Assembly: GCA_038093975.1 (NCBI GenBank)
Contig: JBBPTG010000004.1
Span: 372,001-436,000 of the forward strand
Length of the DNA stretch: 64,000 nt
Direction of reading: 5' to 3'
DNA from: Chalciporus piperatus
Lineage: Eukaryota; Basidiomycota; Agaricomycetes; Boletales; Boletaceae
Below, piece after piece: positions 47,601 through 55,966 of this stretch (positions are counted from its first letter, which is position 1; every line of letters starts with the position of its first letter). Position numbers and translations under genes: made by a program. Under the pieces are notes generated by a model that was not told the origin of the DNA, ran no database searches, and saw only the letters and a program-made list of their open reading frames with translations.

Positions 47601-49086
47601 TCAAGGTGACAAGGCCTTTTCTTGGACAAGTTCATCAAGCCGTTTCATGTTCTCTTGATGGGACATTGACTGCGTGCGTATTTTCGTCTTCAAGTCGCGA
47701 ACCCAACGAGATAAACGTTCATTTCCGACCGACTTCCGCTTGTCCGACGGGGATGCAGGAGACTTTGCAATCAAGGCGCGGAGCCGATCACGCCCCAGAA
47801 TCGGTGCCAGGGACAAGAAAGATAGGAACACGAGTTTCATGATGATATCTGGGGAAGCTAGCAGCGAGGAGACTGTCTGGTGACCAGGGGAGGGAGCCGA
47901 CGCCACCGTCTGGAGAATGTCACCGATCTAACCAAGTGTCAAGGCACGCTTCGCGCAGTAAGACGGAGCTACACACCTGGCACGTGACCGCGGTCCAAGG
48001 TAGGCCACCAATGAACGCGCCCAAGAAACAGTCGGACAATGGGACACCGCAGACACCACATGCAATGTTAATTCCCGACCATGGTACGACACCAATGAGG
48101 CGTAGTATTGACAAGCGGACCCATGCTGGTGATTTCGACGCCGACCCGGTGGCCAAGTCGGTTTCTCCTTCTAAAGCATTTCGCGTCATGTCCAATGCAC
48201 GCGGAAACATACGGCTGAGAACAGGTGCCAGAGGCGCGCTCAAAATGGTGGCGGTCACTGATCCGATAGTCGTCAAAAGTGATAACAATATTGTGGCCAA
48301 CAGGGGGTGAAACAGAGCACCGGCCAATACATTCTACGAAAGATGATGAGTCACAAGACATCACGCGAAACAAAACCTTACCCAAATTACGCTTCCGGGG
48401 ATTGACCAAGCATGTTTCCATGCCGCTGTGATGGAAAGGACACTAATGACATGTGCGAAAGGGCCAGGACCCAACTGAGAGTACTTTTGAAGTTCGCGCC
48501 CGAGTTCAGCAAGCTCAGCTAGCGTTCGAGGCCATGCGACAGAGATAGGAAGTGAGTACAGTGACAGCAATACGAGGCAGGTCGAGAGAGGAAAGAGAAG
48601 CATGACTAAAAGTATCGGTGCACGGGCCTAAAGAGGACGTCAGAGGGAGGGAGTGCGGCCTTTTCAAAGGGGAAAGACTGACCGTTGAGTGCAATGACCG
48701 CCAGCGGAGAGATGATATGTCCTTCTCATTGAGGACGTCACTAAATGATGTCTGTTGTGAAGATGCAGAGAGTGGGAGGACCAGGTCAACCTCGCTTGTT
48801 GAATGAGGGGACGAGGGAGTTGACCAATCAAGGGGGTGTTGCTTCGGCACGTGAAGGAGTTCCAAACACCTTGCGGCTATAACAGAGAACATGGAAGTGG
48901 TCGTCACTGGGGGAGTGGCTGTGAGTTGTGAGACGAGCTCGGGAGTGTGTTGGGACTGTTCGATGTGTTGGGTTGGGAGGAGAAGCGAGGAAGAACGTCT
49001 CCTGCCAAGGGTGTTGATGGACAGTGGAGGTCGAACACACGTTGAAGATGCACGACTTCGATTAGGAGGGGGTACGACCAGAGCCA
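47601..49086 (-). CDS. TVP38/TMEM64 (VTT domain) membrane protein
   Basis: Multi-pass Golgi/ER protein of the VTT family, whose animal members TMEM41B and VMP1 are lipid scramblases. Yeast Tvp38 is Golgi-associated. The start at 49086 gives MALVVPPPNRSRASSTCVRP and a Ser-rich cytosolic tail. Membrane part: LLFPLSTCLVLLSLYSLPIS, ITAAWKHAWSIPGSVIW, LAGALFHPLLATILLSLLTT, IGSVTATILSAPLAPVLSRM, LSILRLIGVVPWSGINIACG, VCGVPLSDCFLGAFIGGLPW, TAVTCQIGDILQTVAS, and DIIMKLVFLSFLSLAPILGR. The family's Gly/Pro-rich PWSGINIACG block is intact. Exons are joined over introns near 47925-47975, 48325-48385 and 48600-48680. A transposon end lies 76 bp upstream of the start codon. Confidence 0.82.
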
Positions 49087-49154
49087 TGACGAGGAGAGAC
49101 AAGGCAAGGGTATATATGGAAATGAGCAAAAATCAAAGTGGAAAACCAACACAC

Positions 49155-49162
49155 GTCAGACA
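49155..49162. repeat. Left copy of 8-bp target-site duplication (GTCAGACA)
   Basis: Identical to 50603-50610 and directly abutting the inverted terminal repeat at 49163. It marks the insertion site of the element. Confidence 0.93.
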
Positions 49163-49196
49163 AGGCCCCCGGATAATCCCTAGGTAACTCAGATCC
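49163..49196 (+). repeat. Left terminal inverted repeat
   Basis: Starts AGGCCCCCGGATAATCCCTA. It matches the reverse complement of 50569-50602 at 33 of 34 positions. The single difference is T against C near position 28. Confidence 0.92.
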
Positions 49197-49478
49197 AAAA
49201 AAATCGCTCCGTGTCCGGACACGATTCGTCCAAAATTGGCCAATCCTGTCCGGATTGGACCTGGGTCCCCCTCCGGGGGGTGCACTTTGTCTGGACTGGG
49301 ATCCGGGTCTATTTTTTTTTCTAGGGGGCTCGTTTTTGTCCAGACACGGGATCTGGGTCCAATTTTTCTCTCGGATGTGTTCACGTATGTGCTACGAACA
49401 TAGTAGATGTATACAATCAGTCCACATTCTCTATTGAACCGCCCGTCTTTGCCCGTTTGCGGAAAAGCTGGCCAGTAG

Positions 49479-50211
49479 TCATAATACTAAGCTCAGCACC
49501 TTGTAAAGTCCGAAACATGCACGGTAAGCAAGGCTCTTCATCATCATGTCTTGAAGTGTGTCCGTCATCCAGTCGGGGCTGAGGAACAGGGCGAACTCAG
49601 ACGGTCGTAGTGACCCCATAGACAACATCTGCACCCCAAGGTAGCTCGCCGAGCAGACCACATGCGGCAGTCATGGCTGACTGTGCCGATGGCACACTGG
49701 ATTCATCGGTAAGCCATTTTTCGCTATTTTTCCACGTCAACTGTGCCTCCAGCATGGCTGACAATTGCGACCAGAATGACAGCGTCCATAAGGGTAGCCG
49801 CTCATGACCGTCGTTGAAACACGGATCGATAAGCGAGCATGCACCATCAAGCCAGGCCTGGCCAACAGTTGCCACGAGGTCCTTGAGAACATTCTGGGGA
49901 GGGAGTGGTCGTGTTTTGAGGTACGACAAAGTTTGCGCCAGGTCGGGAGGATCGTGGCTGAACCAATGTTTTGTCTTCAATGTAACAATAGCAGATGAAG
50001 AACCAGGAAGAGGTGTCGACAGGAAATCTTTTACGGGTAAGTTTTTGGAGGGTAGGAATGTCTTCCAGTCGCTGGGTACTTCGATGATGGCTTCGCGGGC
50101 ATGGACGACCGAGTTCGGCAGACTTGTGATATCATAGGTCTTCCCCTGCTTAATTCAGTCCTCCGGGACAAAGACGGATTGGGATGTGTCGGTGAGATCG
50201 ACAGGAGCATT
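49479..50211 (-). pseudogene. Decayed ORF resembling the region preceding Ulp1-like peptidase in fungal transposon proteins
   Basis: Reading from 50211: MNAPVDLTDTSQSVFVPED, then an in-frame TGA near 50154, then GKTYDITSLPNSVVHAREAI, LKDLVATVGQAWLDGACSLI, RLPLWTLSFWSQLSAMLEAQ, LTWKNSEKWLTD and LLGELPWGADVVYG. The frame is then lost near 49640. Another frame continues SLRPSEFALFLSPDWMTDTL, QDMMMKSL and ends at 49479. The order of FW..L...Q..W....WL, then a LSPDWMTDTLQDMMM block, resembles the part upstream of Ulp1 protease domains that I recall from high-copy basidiomycete proteins. The protease domain itself, with its catalytic residues, is absent. One nonsense codon and one frameshift mark it as inactive. 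Confidence 0.6.
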
Positions 50212-50328
50212 CATAGGGTTGATTTGGAAATTGTGTAATTTGAAAAGCAAACAAAAAGATATCGAGAGCCCTCGAGTGCGAACTAATCAGGCGTGTTTGC
50301 GAGTGGCTAAATAACCTCGACTACGAGG

Positions 50329-50408
50329 AAAAATAAAGTAATGAGAGTGGTTCGAACCTGCCGCTACACGCACAAGACCATCGTCTGATCCAACTCAGCC
50401 ACAAACCT
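50329..50408 (-). pseudogene. tRNA-like Pol III unit (A box, B box, T-run), not foldable as a tRNA
   Basis: On the minus strand: A box TGGCTGAGTTGG (50401-50390), 31 bases later B box GGTTCGAACC (50358-50349), then TTTTT (50333-50329). Spacing fits a tRNA gene, and GGTCTTGT in between recalls the anticodon arm of a tRNA-Thr(UGU). Acceptor, anticodon and T stems do not pair, so this is a decayed tRNA or a SINE-type head inside the transposon. Confidence 0.5.
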
Positions 50409-50568
50409 GACAACAACCTACTGGTATCAGACCCCTATGTCCGGACTTCAATCAACTGCCCAGGCCATGTCCGGATGGTGCACCTGGGTCAACCCCCCTT
50501 TCGACCCCAATTTGTCCGGACCTGGACCCAGGTGAAGAGCCTCCAGAGGCCAAAATCTGTCCGGACCT

Positions 50569-50602
50569 GGATCTGGGTTACCTAGGGATTATCCGGGGGC
50601 CT
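50569..50602 (-). repeat. Right terminal inverted repeat
   Basis: Inverted partner of 49163-49196. It ends ATCCGGGGGCCT immediately before the right target-site duplication. Confidence 0.92.
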
Positions 50603-50610
50603 GTCAGACA
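50603..50610. repeat. Right copy of 8-bp target-site duplication (GTCAGACA)
   Basis: Identical to 49155-49162. It lies about 195 bp beyond the eL36 stop codon. Confidence 0.93.
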
Positions 50611-50804
50611 CTACGTAATGGTCTTTCGCAGGCCGGTCGGCACAGCCAGCGACAGCCCATGACACATCTTCCCCTTGAAACACCGACTCCTCTGCTGACG
50701 ATGGCCAAGAATTATTCGATGACTCAGCCGGGCCGCTATATAGTTCTGACAAACGCATGGAGCATATCGCTTTACAAAAACATTGCATTGGGTCATAGAA
50801 TCTC

Positions 50805-51255
50805 TCAGTGTGCCCTCCGGCTCTCCTGGATGATCGCACTGAGCTCCTCCAACTTGCGCTTGGAGCGCAAAAGTGTACCAAGCTAACATCATGTCAGTAC
50901 AACCAAGGGTTGAAAGCGAGCGTAAACTTACTCTCTTCTTGGTCAACTTGCGTGCTTTTTTGTCCTATGAAAGATATCTCAGGGCTTGAGTAAACATCAG
51001 AGATAACGATACCATACCTTGGAGTTTCTCAACAACTCCATCACCCGTCGTTCATATGGTGAGAACCCTGCGACCTCGCGCACAACAGACCGCACAAACT
51101 TGTTTTTGGTGGATTGGATGCCTTTCCGCTGACTGGGGCGGGAGGTCTTGGGGATGGCCGTGGTAGGGCGACCCTTGTTAAGGCCGGAACGAAGGTCTGC
51201 AAGATATCAGTATTCTTTCCGCGTACTTCCAGGCAAACGCACTGCTTCGGGCCAT
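50805..51255 (-). CDS. RPL36: 60S ribosomal protein eL36 (L36e)
   Basis: Component of the large cytosolic ribosomal subunit. The start at 51255 gives [20 protein letters not shown] after removal of a first intron that begins 13 bases into the gene (about 51198-51242). Then [80 protein letters not shown]. This is complete over the family's roughly 100 residues, with the diagnostic [17 protein letters not shown]. Other introns near 50966-51016 and 50882-50931. An early first intron is common in fungal ribosomal protein genes. The 3' side carries the transposon insertion. The coding sequence is untouched. Confidence 0.93.
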
Positions 51256-51500
51256 TATCTTGACGGTCTTGAGGATGCGGTTTTGACGAGTGTCACAACC
51301 TGCTCAAAGGGACCACCGTGAGTATCGTGGCTGTGTCATGTGGCTTGCACCTATACAGTTTTCTTTCACGCTCCATACATGGAAATACCCCTGACAATCA
51401 TATTCCCCCTGTCTTATGAGAGAGCGAAACGAGAATGCGTATTCAACATCCAGAAATTACTTATTAGCATGAGGTGTCTGAAATTCTCCAAGTCTGTGTA

Positions 51501-53000
51501 TCATCTTCTCACTACCCGCACCCTGCCTGAGCCCTTCGTGCCTCCGGCGAGGTCATCTTGTCCCTGTGGGCCCGAACCAGCAGTCGGAGATGTGCGCGCG
51601 GAGGATGGTAGGTGGATAGGTGTTGGAGGTCGCAGTAAATCGACAGACTGCTCACCTCGGACATTATGCCTCCGCGCACTGTCTTCCTCCTCCTCCTCTT
51701 CCTCCTCTTCGTCATCATCCTCTTCAACCGCACCCTGTCAATATGGCACACGTGAGCAAACAAACATGGGATCAAGTCAAAATAGTCCTACTGGGTCAAA
51801 GTCCTCCATCTGCCTATCACCCTCCTCTTCGTCATCAAGCTCATCACCGTACTCCTGATCGTCTATCCAGCGTCCTCGCCAATCTACCATGTCCAACTCC
51901 TCGGGACTCTGAGGTCTCAATCGCACCCAGTGCATCCTTGGTCCACACTTTGCCCGCTCGCTCACTTTAAACCCATATATTCGCGGCTCGTAGATTCGTC
52001 CTTCCGGTCTCTTTTGGCCTCCATGTGGATTGGGATTAACGAAAGGCGGGCGCTGGGATGAGCTATTGCCAGAATCAGGCGATCGTCCAGGGGATAGCGA
52101 AGATTCTGTGGACGAAGTCGGCTTCCAAAATGGCGCGGGCGCGAGTTCGCGGTAGCTTTGGAAAAACAAATGCGCAAACGTAGTACCAAAGAATGCCCCT
52201 ACATTCCTCGACTACTCGTCAGTTCCCAGGGTTCGTGGTGAGAAACGTGAAATGATTCAGACCATCAACTCCTTGGAAACGGCTGCTCGGGGGATTGTAT
52301 ATATCGTTGCAGTTGGGACAGTACAGTTTTACGGTGTCGATGCCAGGGAGATCGGAACGACCGCAAGGCACGACGTTGCATCCCACACAGTAAACTCGTG
52401 GGCAGACACCAAATGCAGCATTTTCGTACTTGTCGACCTGCAAACGACACAAGATCACAATAGATCAAGAGACCAGGTCGAAAAACATACCATGGCTTGC
52501 AACCCAGCACGGGTCAGGATATAGCGCTGATGCACGAGGCCGTATAAAAGTTCAGCGGATGCCTCGACAATTGAAACATCCGGAATTTTCGACGTGTCCT
52601 CATCTAAATCGGCTCAAAATAACAAGATGGGTCAAGCAGAGATATGGCACACCTGGCTCAACGTCCAACACCATCTCCATCGCTTCCTTCCAGAACGGTA
52701 CCATCGTGTTTAGGCCCGTGAGATTGAAATCATCTTCGATAAAGTCTTCCGCCACTTCGCAAAAGTATTCGTGACCGGGTAGAGAGCAGAACCAGCTGAT
52801 CCACGTGAGCGTGGATGTGGGAGTAGAAGATGCTGGTGAAGCCATGAGTGCAACGAGGTCGTGGCAACGCCCTGAATGTCAGTGGACTTACTGTACCCCT
52901 CATCCACTTCATCCATTACTTCATCAGCCTCGCCATTCCCACTCACAGCCTCTTCCTCAAGCTCAACTTGTTCCTCGACCTGCTCCTGGGGCCGTGACAT
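51501..53000 (-). CDS. CKB1: Casein kinase II regulatory subunit beta
   Basis: Regulatory dimer of protein kinase CK2. The start at 53000 gives [20 protein letters not shown], an acidic tail. After an intron come [80 protein letters not shown] and [14 protein letters not shown], which hold the four zinc ligands in CPRVYC and CPNC. Then [56 protein letters not shown]. The exon that appears to stop at 51777 splices at about 51725-51775 into [20 protein letters not shown] and continues to a stop at 51501. An acidic tail fits fungal CK2 beta. Confidence 0.92.
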
Positions 53001-53198
53001 GCAGAGTTGTACAGCCCTCAATCAAGCTGACGGTCAAGCACCCGCCATTCCTCGATCAGGCAGCCGAGATGCATTTCAAACTCCGCTACGTCCAAGTTCC
53101 CTGTAACCTGTAGTCCTTGAAGTACATAGCGAAGCTGGTGTAGTAATGCGGAAAACAAGCAAAAGAGATACCTATATATCTATGCCTCGTCGACAGAA

Positions 53199-54644
53199 TC
53201 ACTGGAAAGTGCATGTGGGCTGCTTGCTCACATGGCCTGCCCAGAAGGAGGAGCCCATGATAACGAGCAATAGCAGCTGCCCAACTACCCAGCTCAGAAT
53301 CACATACAACGACGCCTTCCACCCCTCTAAAGCATCCACTTCTGCCGCGAATGTGCTCACCGTCGTCAGGCACCCGCAATACCCATCGCCCAGCCCCTGT
53401 AATAATGAACATGCATTAGGAGACACCGCGGAAGGCACACCTTGCAGAACGTGGAATAATCCGAGAAGCGCGGTGCCAAACATATTGGCAGTGAAAGTAC
53501 CCAGGGGAAATAGCTTGATTCGCGGGTTCAGATTTAGCGACAGCAAATATCTCGTCAACGTTCCTGGGTACGAGAATAGGAGGGCCGCAGTCGCTTGGTG
53601 TCGGTAATTGGCAGGTAAACGGAAATATGCAGGGAAGGTGGCAGCGTAGGTCAAGATAGCGATGGCCGTGAGGGTGTAGCGCATGTTTCTACTAGGTGGT
53701 CTCAGGGGCCGAAGGTATGGTATGATCGAGCCGGAGATGTATACTCCGAACATGAGAGAAGCCAGGGACAGCAGGAGGGTGACCCAGGTTTTGGTGAGAC
53801 CGTCTATAAACTGTGGACGTAAATTAAGGAACGAGGAGGTCAAGTATGGTAGGAGTGCTCACATCTCGAAGTCCAGCTCTGTGATAATCTCCCGTGTTCA
53901 CCCATGAATTGAACACGTCTACTTGCCAGCCGGAGAAAGTTGTCAAAGATCCGCAGAATCCTGTAAAACGGAAATGAGTCCAAGATAGCTGAGATAGAGG
54001 GCAGATCTGCAGATCACACCGGTAGTCACGGCTGTATACAACGGTCCATAGCTTCAAGGCGACTCAATAACCAATCCGGTCATAACATGGAGAGCAGAGC
54101 ACACTCACAATCTACCGAAAGGGGATTTCATCCCCAATGCAATTCCCATGATAAAGCAACCAGTCGCTTGAACATACGCCAATGGAAATATGCTCTGACC
54201 ATCATAGGTGACGAGTGCCTGCAAACCAAGTCTGGCAAGCACCCCAAGAATGGAAGCGGGCATAAGGAGAGCGAGAACGTGAATGGAATAAGGGTGGTAA
54301 ACTTTGGCGGGAGGCAGCTTCTGAGCCTCATCGGGAGGGCGGTCTATGGTAGCGAGCGAATCCGCACTATGGACAGCGCGGTGGCTCGCAATAATGGAGC
54401 CTACGTCGAGGTGAGGTTCGCGTGCGCGAGCGGGGGGATCTTGGCATTCTTTATCTCCCGATGGGAGGGTGGTATGCGGGGACTCGGAGTTCGAGGACTC
54501 TGGTATGCCCTGCGCGGAAACGGGAAGCGCGACCTGCGATAGCCCGCGAGTCTGCAGCGAGTCCTTGTCCATAGCTGGGCTAGCGCTGTCGGTCTCCGAG
54601 GATTGAATACCTTCCTCGTCTCCCTCTGACGAACTAAAGTACAC
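53199..54644 (-). CDS. FEX1: Fluoride export channel FEX (two-domain CrcB/Fluc)
   Basis: Plasma-membrane fluoride channel. Fungal FEX is a single chain with two CrcB repeats. It starts MYFSSSEGDEEGIQSSETDS (or MDKDSLQTRG at 54569), a disordered cytosolic tail. Repeat 1: HVLALLMPASILGVLARLGL, YVQATGCFIMGIALGMKSPF, TTGFCGSLTTFSGWQVDVFN. Linker helix: TWVTLLLSLASLMFGVYISG. Repeat 2: TLTAIAILTYAATFPAYFRL, LFPLGTFTANMFGTALLGLF, GDGYCGCLTTVSTFAAEVDA, LYVILSWVVGQLLLLVIMGS. The paired GFCGSLTTFSGW and GYCGCLTTVSTF motifs are the Na+/fluoride pore signature. Introns at about 54056-54105, 53962-54008 and 53818-53876. Confidence 0.92.
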
Positions 54645-54775
54645 AACCTAGTGCCCCGCTTAATCTCACGGTATGGCTCACGTGACCCTCGCATATCCCG
54701 ATGCTCGCAGCCCTATCCGCTGCGCTGCGACAACAATACCACCATCATACCACTTCCACATCGCCCATCACAATC

Positions 54776-55634
54776 ATGAGTAACATGGAAAGTCAGTGTA
54801 CCCCATTCTCTCAACTTTAGGATGTCTAACACACACCACAGAGACCTTGTTTCAACTGAAAGTTCGCCCCGCGCCGTCACTCTCTTAGAACCCCACTCTG
54901 ATGCTGTGTTAACCAGTTCACCGCAAAGACGCTGAACAGACAGGCGAAGAAGGCGCAGAAAGACGAGGGTTCAGAGAAGACGCGGTTAAAGAAGGTTAGT
55001 GGAATCTCCCCGCCCCCGTGCTGCGTGACTCATTGACAATGCACTCGGAATGACACATCTGGATCTGAATCTGGCAGGCCCTTCAACAAGGCAACAATGA
55101 CGGTGCACGGATATATGCTTCCAACGCCATACGAAAGAAATCAGAGTCGTTGAATCTGCTTCGTTTGGCGAGCCGTATCGATGCAGTGGCTAGCAGAGTT
55201 GAAACCGCCGTCACGATGAGGCAGGTGACGGGTAACATGACATCCGTTGTGAAAGGCATGGACAAGGCGATGGAGAGTATGAACCTGGAAAAGGTAAATC
55301 GTCCTTGAACCGGTGCGCTTTCCTATAAGACGCTGACATTTCGTTTCAGATCTCCATCGTCATGGACAAATTCGAGTCTCAGTTCTCGGACCTTGATGTA
55401 CAAACATCATACATGGAAGACGCCATGTCAAGCACGACCGCCGTTTCCACGCCGCAAGATCAAATAGATCTGCTAATGCGACAGACAGCAGAGGAAGCAA
55501 ACATCGAGCTACAACATGATCTTGCTGCCAAGGATCTGTCAGGAATTGTTCCTGATCTGGTCAAAGGCGAGACCATTCGTGAGGAGGATGATAAGCTAGC
55601 GGAAAGATTGCGGGCGCTTCGACCTGCTACGTAG
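54776..55634 (+). CDS. DID2: ESCRT-III regulator DID2 (Vps46/CHMP1)
   Basis: Late ESCRT-III factor that recruits the Vps4 ATPase and Ist1 on endosomes. It starts MSNMEK, then exons TLFQLK and [20 protein letters not shown]. Next come [80 protein letters not shown] and [20 protein letters not shown]. The C-terminal helix [14 protein letters not shown] is a MIM1 motif for the Vps4 MIT domain. The basic first helix and acidic second half are typical. Introns: about 54794-54840, 54862-54915, 54995-55078, 55295-55350. It is divergent to the FEX gene (132 bp). Confidence 0.93.
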
Positions 55635-55966
55635 TTTCGTTGCATCAAACGGACGTTTTCCTGTACTCTACCACCTATTTCCTCATGTATTTTTTTCGCG
55701 GATGCTAGTAGACAGGTCCATGGCATTGGAGCAACCACTCCAAGAAGTAACATTAAAAGCAGGAAGGCTCCAGGCTCACAATACGTATGTATAGAAACAA
55801 TCGAAAACGAAGGACAACACTGAACTCCAAAGTGGACTAACAGTGATAGAAAGCCGTACAAGTAAGTGCCAAGTCGTAATCAAGACGTTAGATAATGAAA
55901 AATTACCGATACCCAAGGAAGGTTATGTGTGTATGTACGCTTCAGAAATCATCAACATTATGGATA
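55635..55966. other. Convergent 3' region, no gene seen
   Basis: 332 bases between the DID2 stop and the end of the next minus-strand gene. A+T-richer, consistent with 3' UTRs. No feature recognised. Confidence 0.4.

Larger units (their letters stand above)
49163..50602. mobile_element. 1.44-kb non-autonomous DNA transposon with 34-bp TIRs and 8-bp TSD
   Basis: The two ends, 49163-49196 and 50569-50602, are inverted repeats of 34 bases with one mismatch. The flanks carry a perfect 8-bp direct duplication. Inside the ends are many copies of a TGTCCGGA core with CTGGATCTGGG-like extensions. No transposase is encoded: the only ORF is a broken minus-strand one (see pseudogene). An 8-bp TSD occurs in hAT and in KDZ/Zisupton elements, among others. 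The termini start AGGCCCCCGG, not the usual hAT CAGGG, so the superfamily is open. High TIR identity and a perfect TSD suggest recent movement by a transposase from elsewhere. Confidence 0.9.

Noticed and set aside
50329..50408. A functional tRNA gene
   Set aside because: A and B boxes and a T-run are present, but the acceptor, anticodon and T stems do not pair, so only a tRNA-like remnant is claimed.
49163..50602. Firm assignment of the element to hAT
   Set aside because: The 8-bp duplication is compatible, but the terminal bases differ from the hAT consensus and no transposase is present. KDZ/Zisupton-type elements also make 8-bp duplications.
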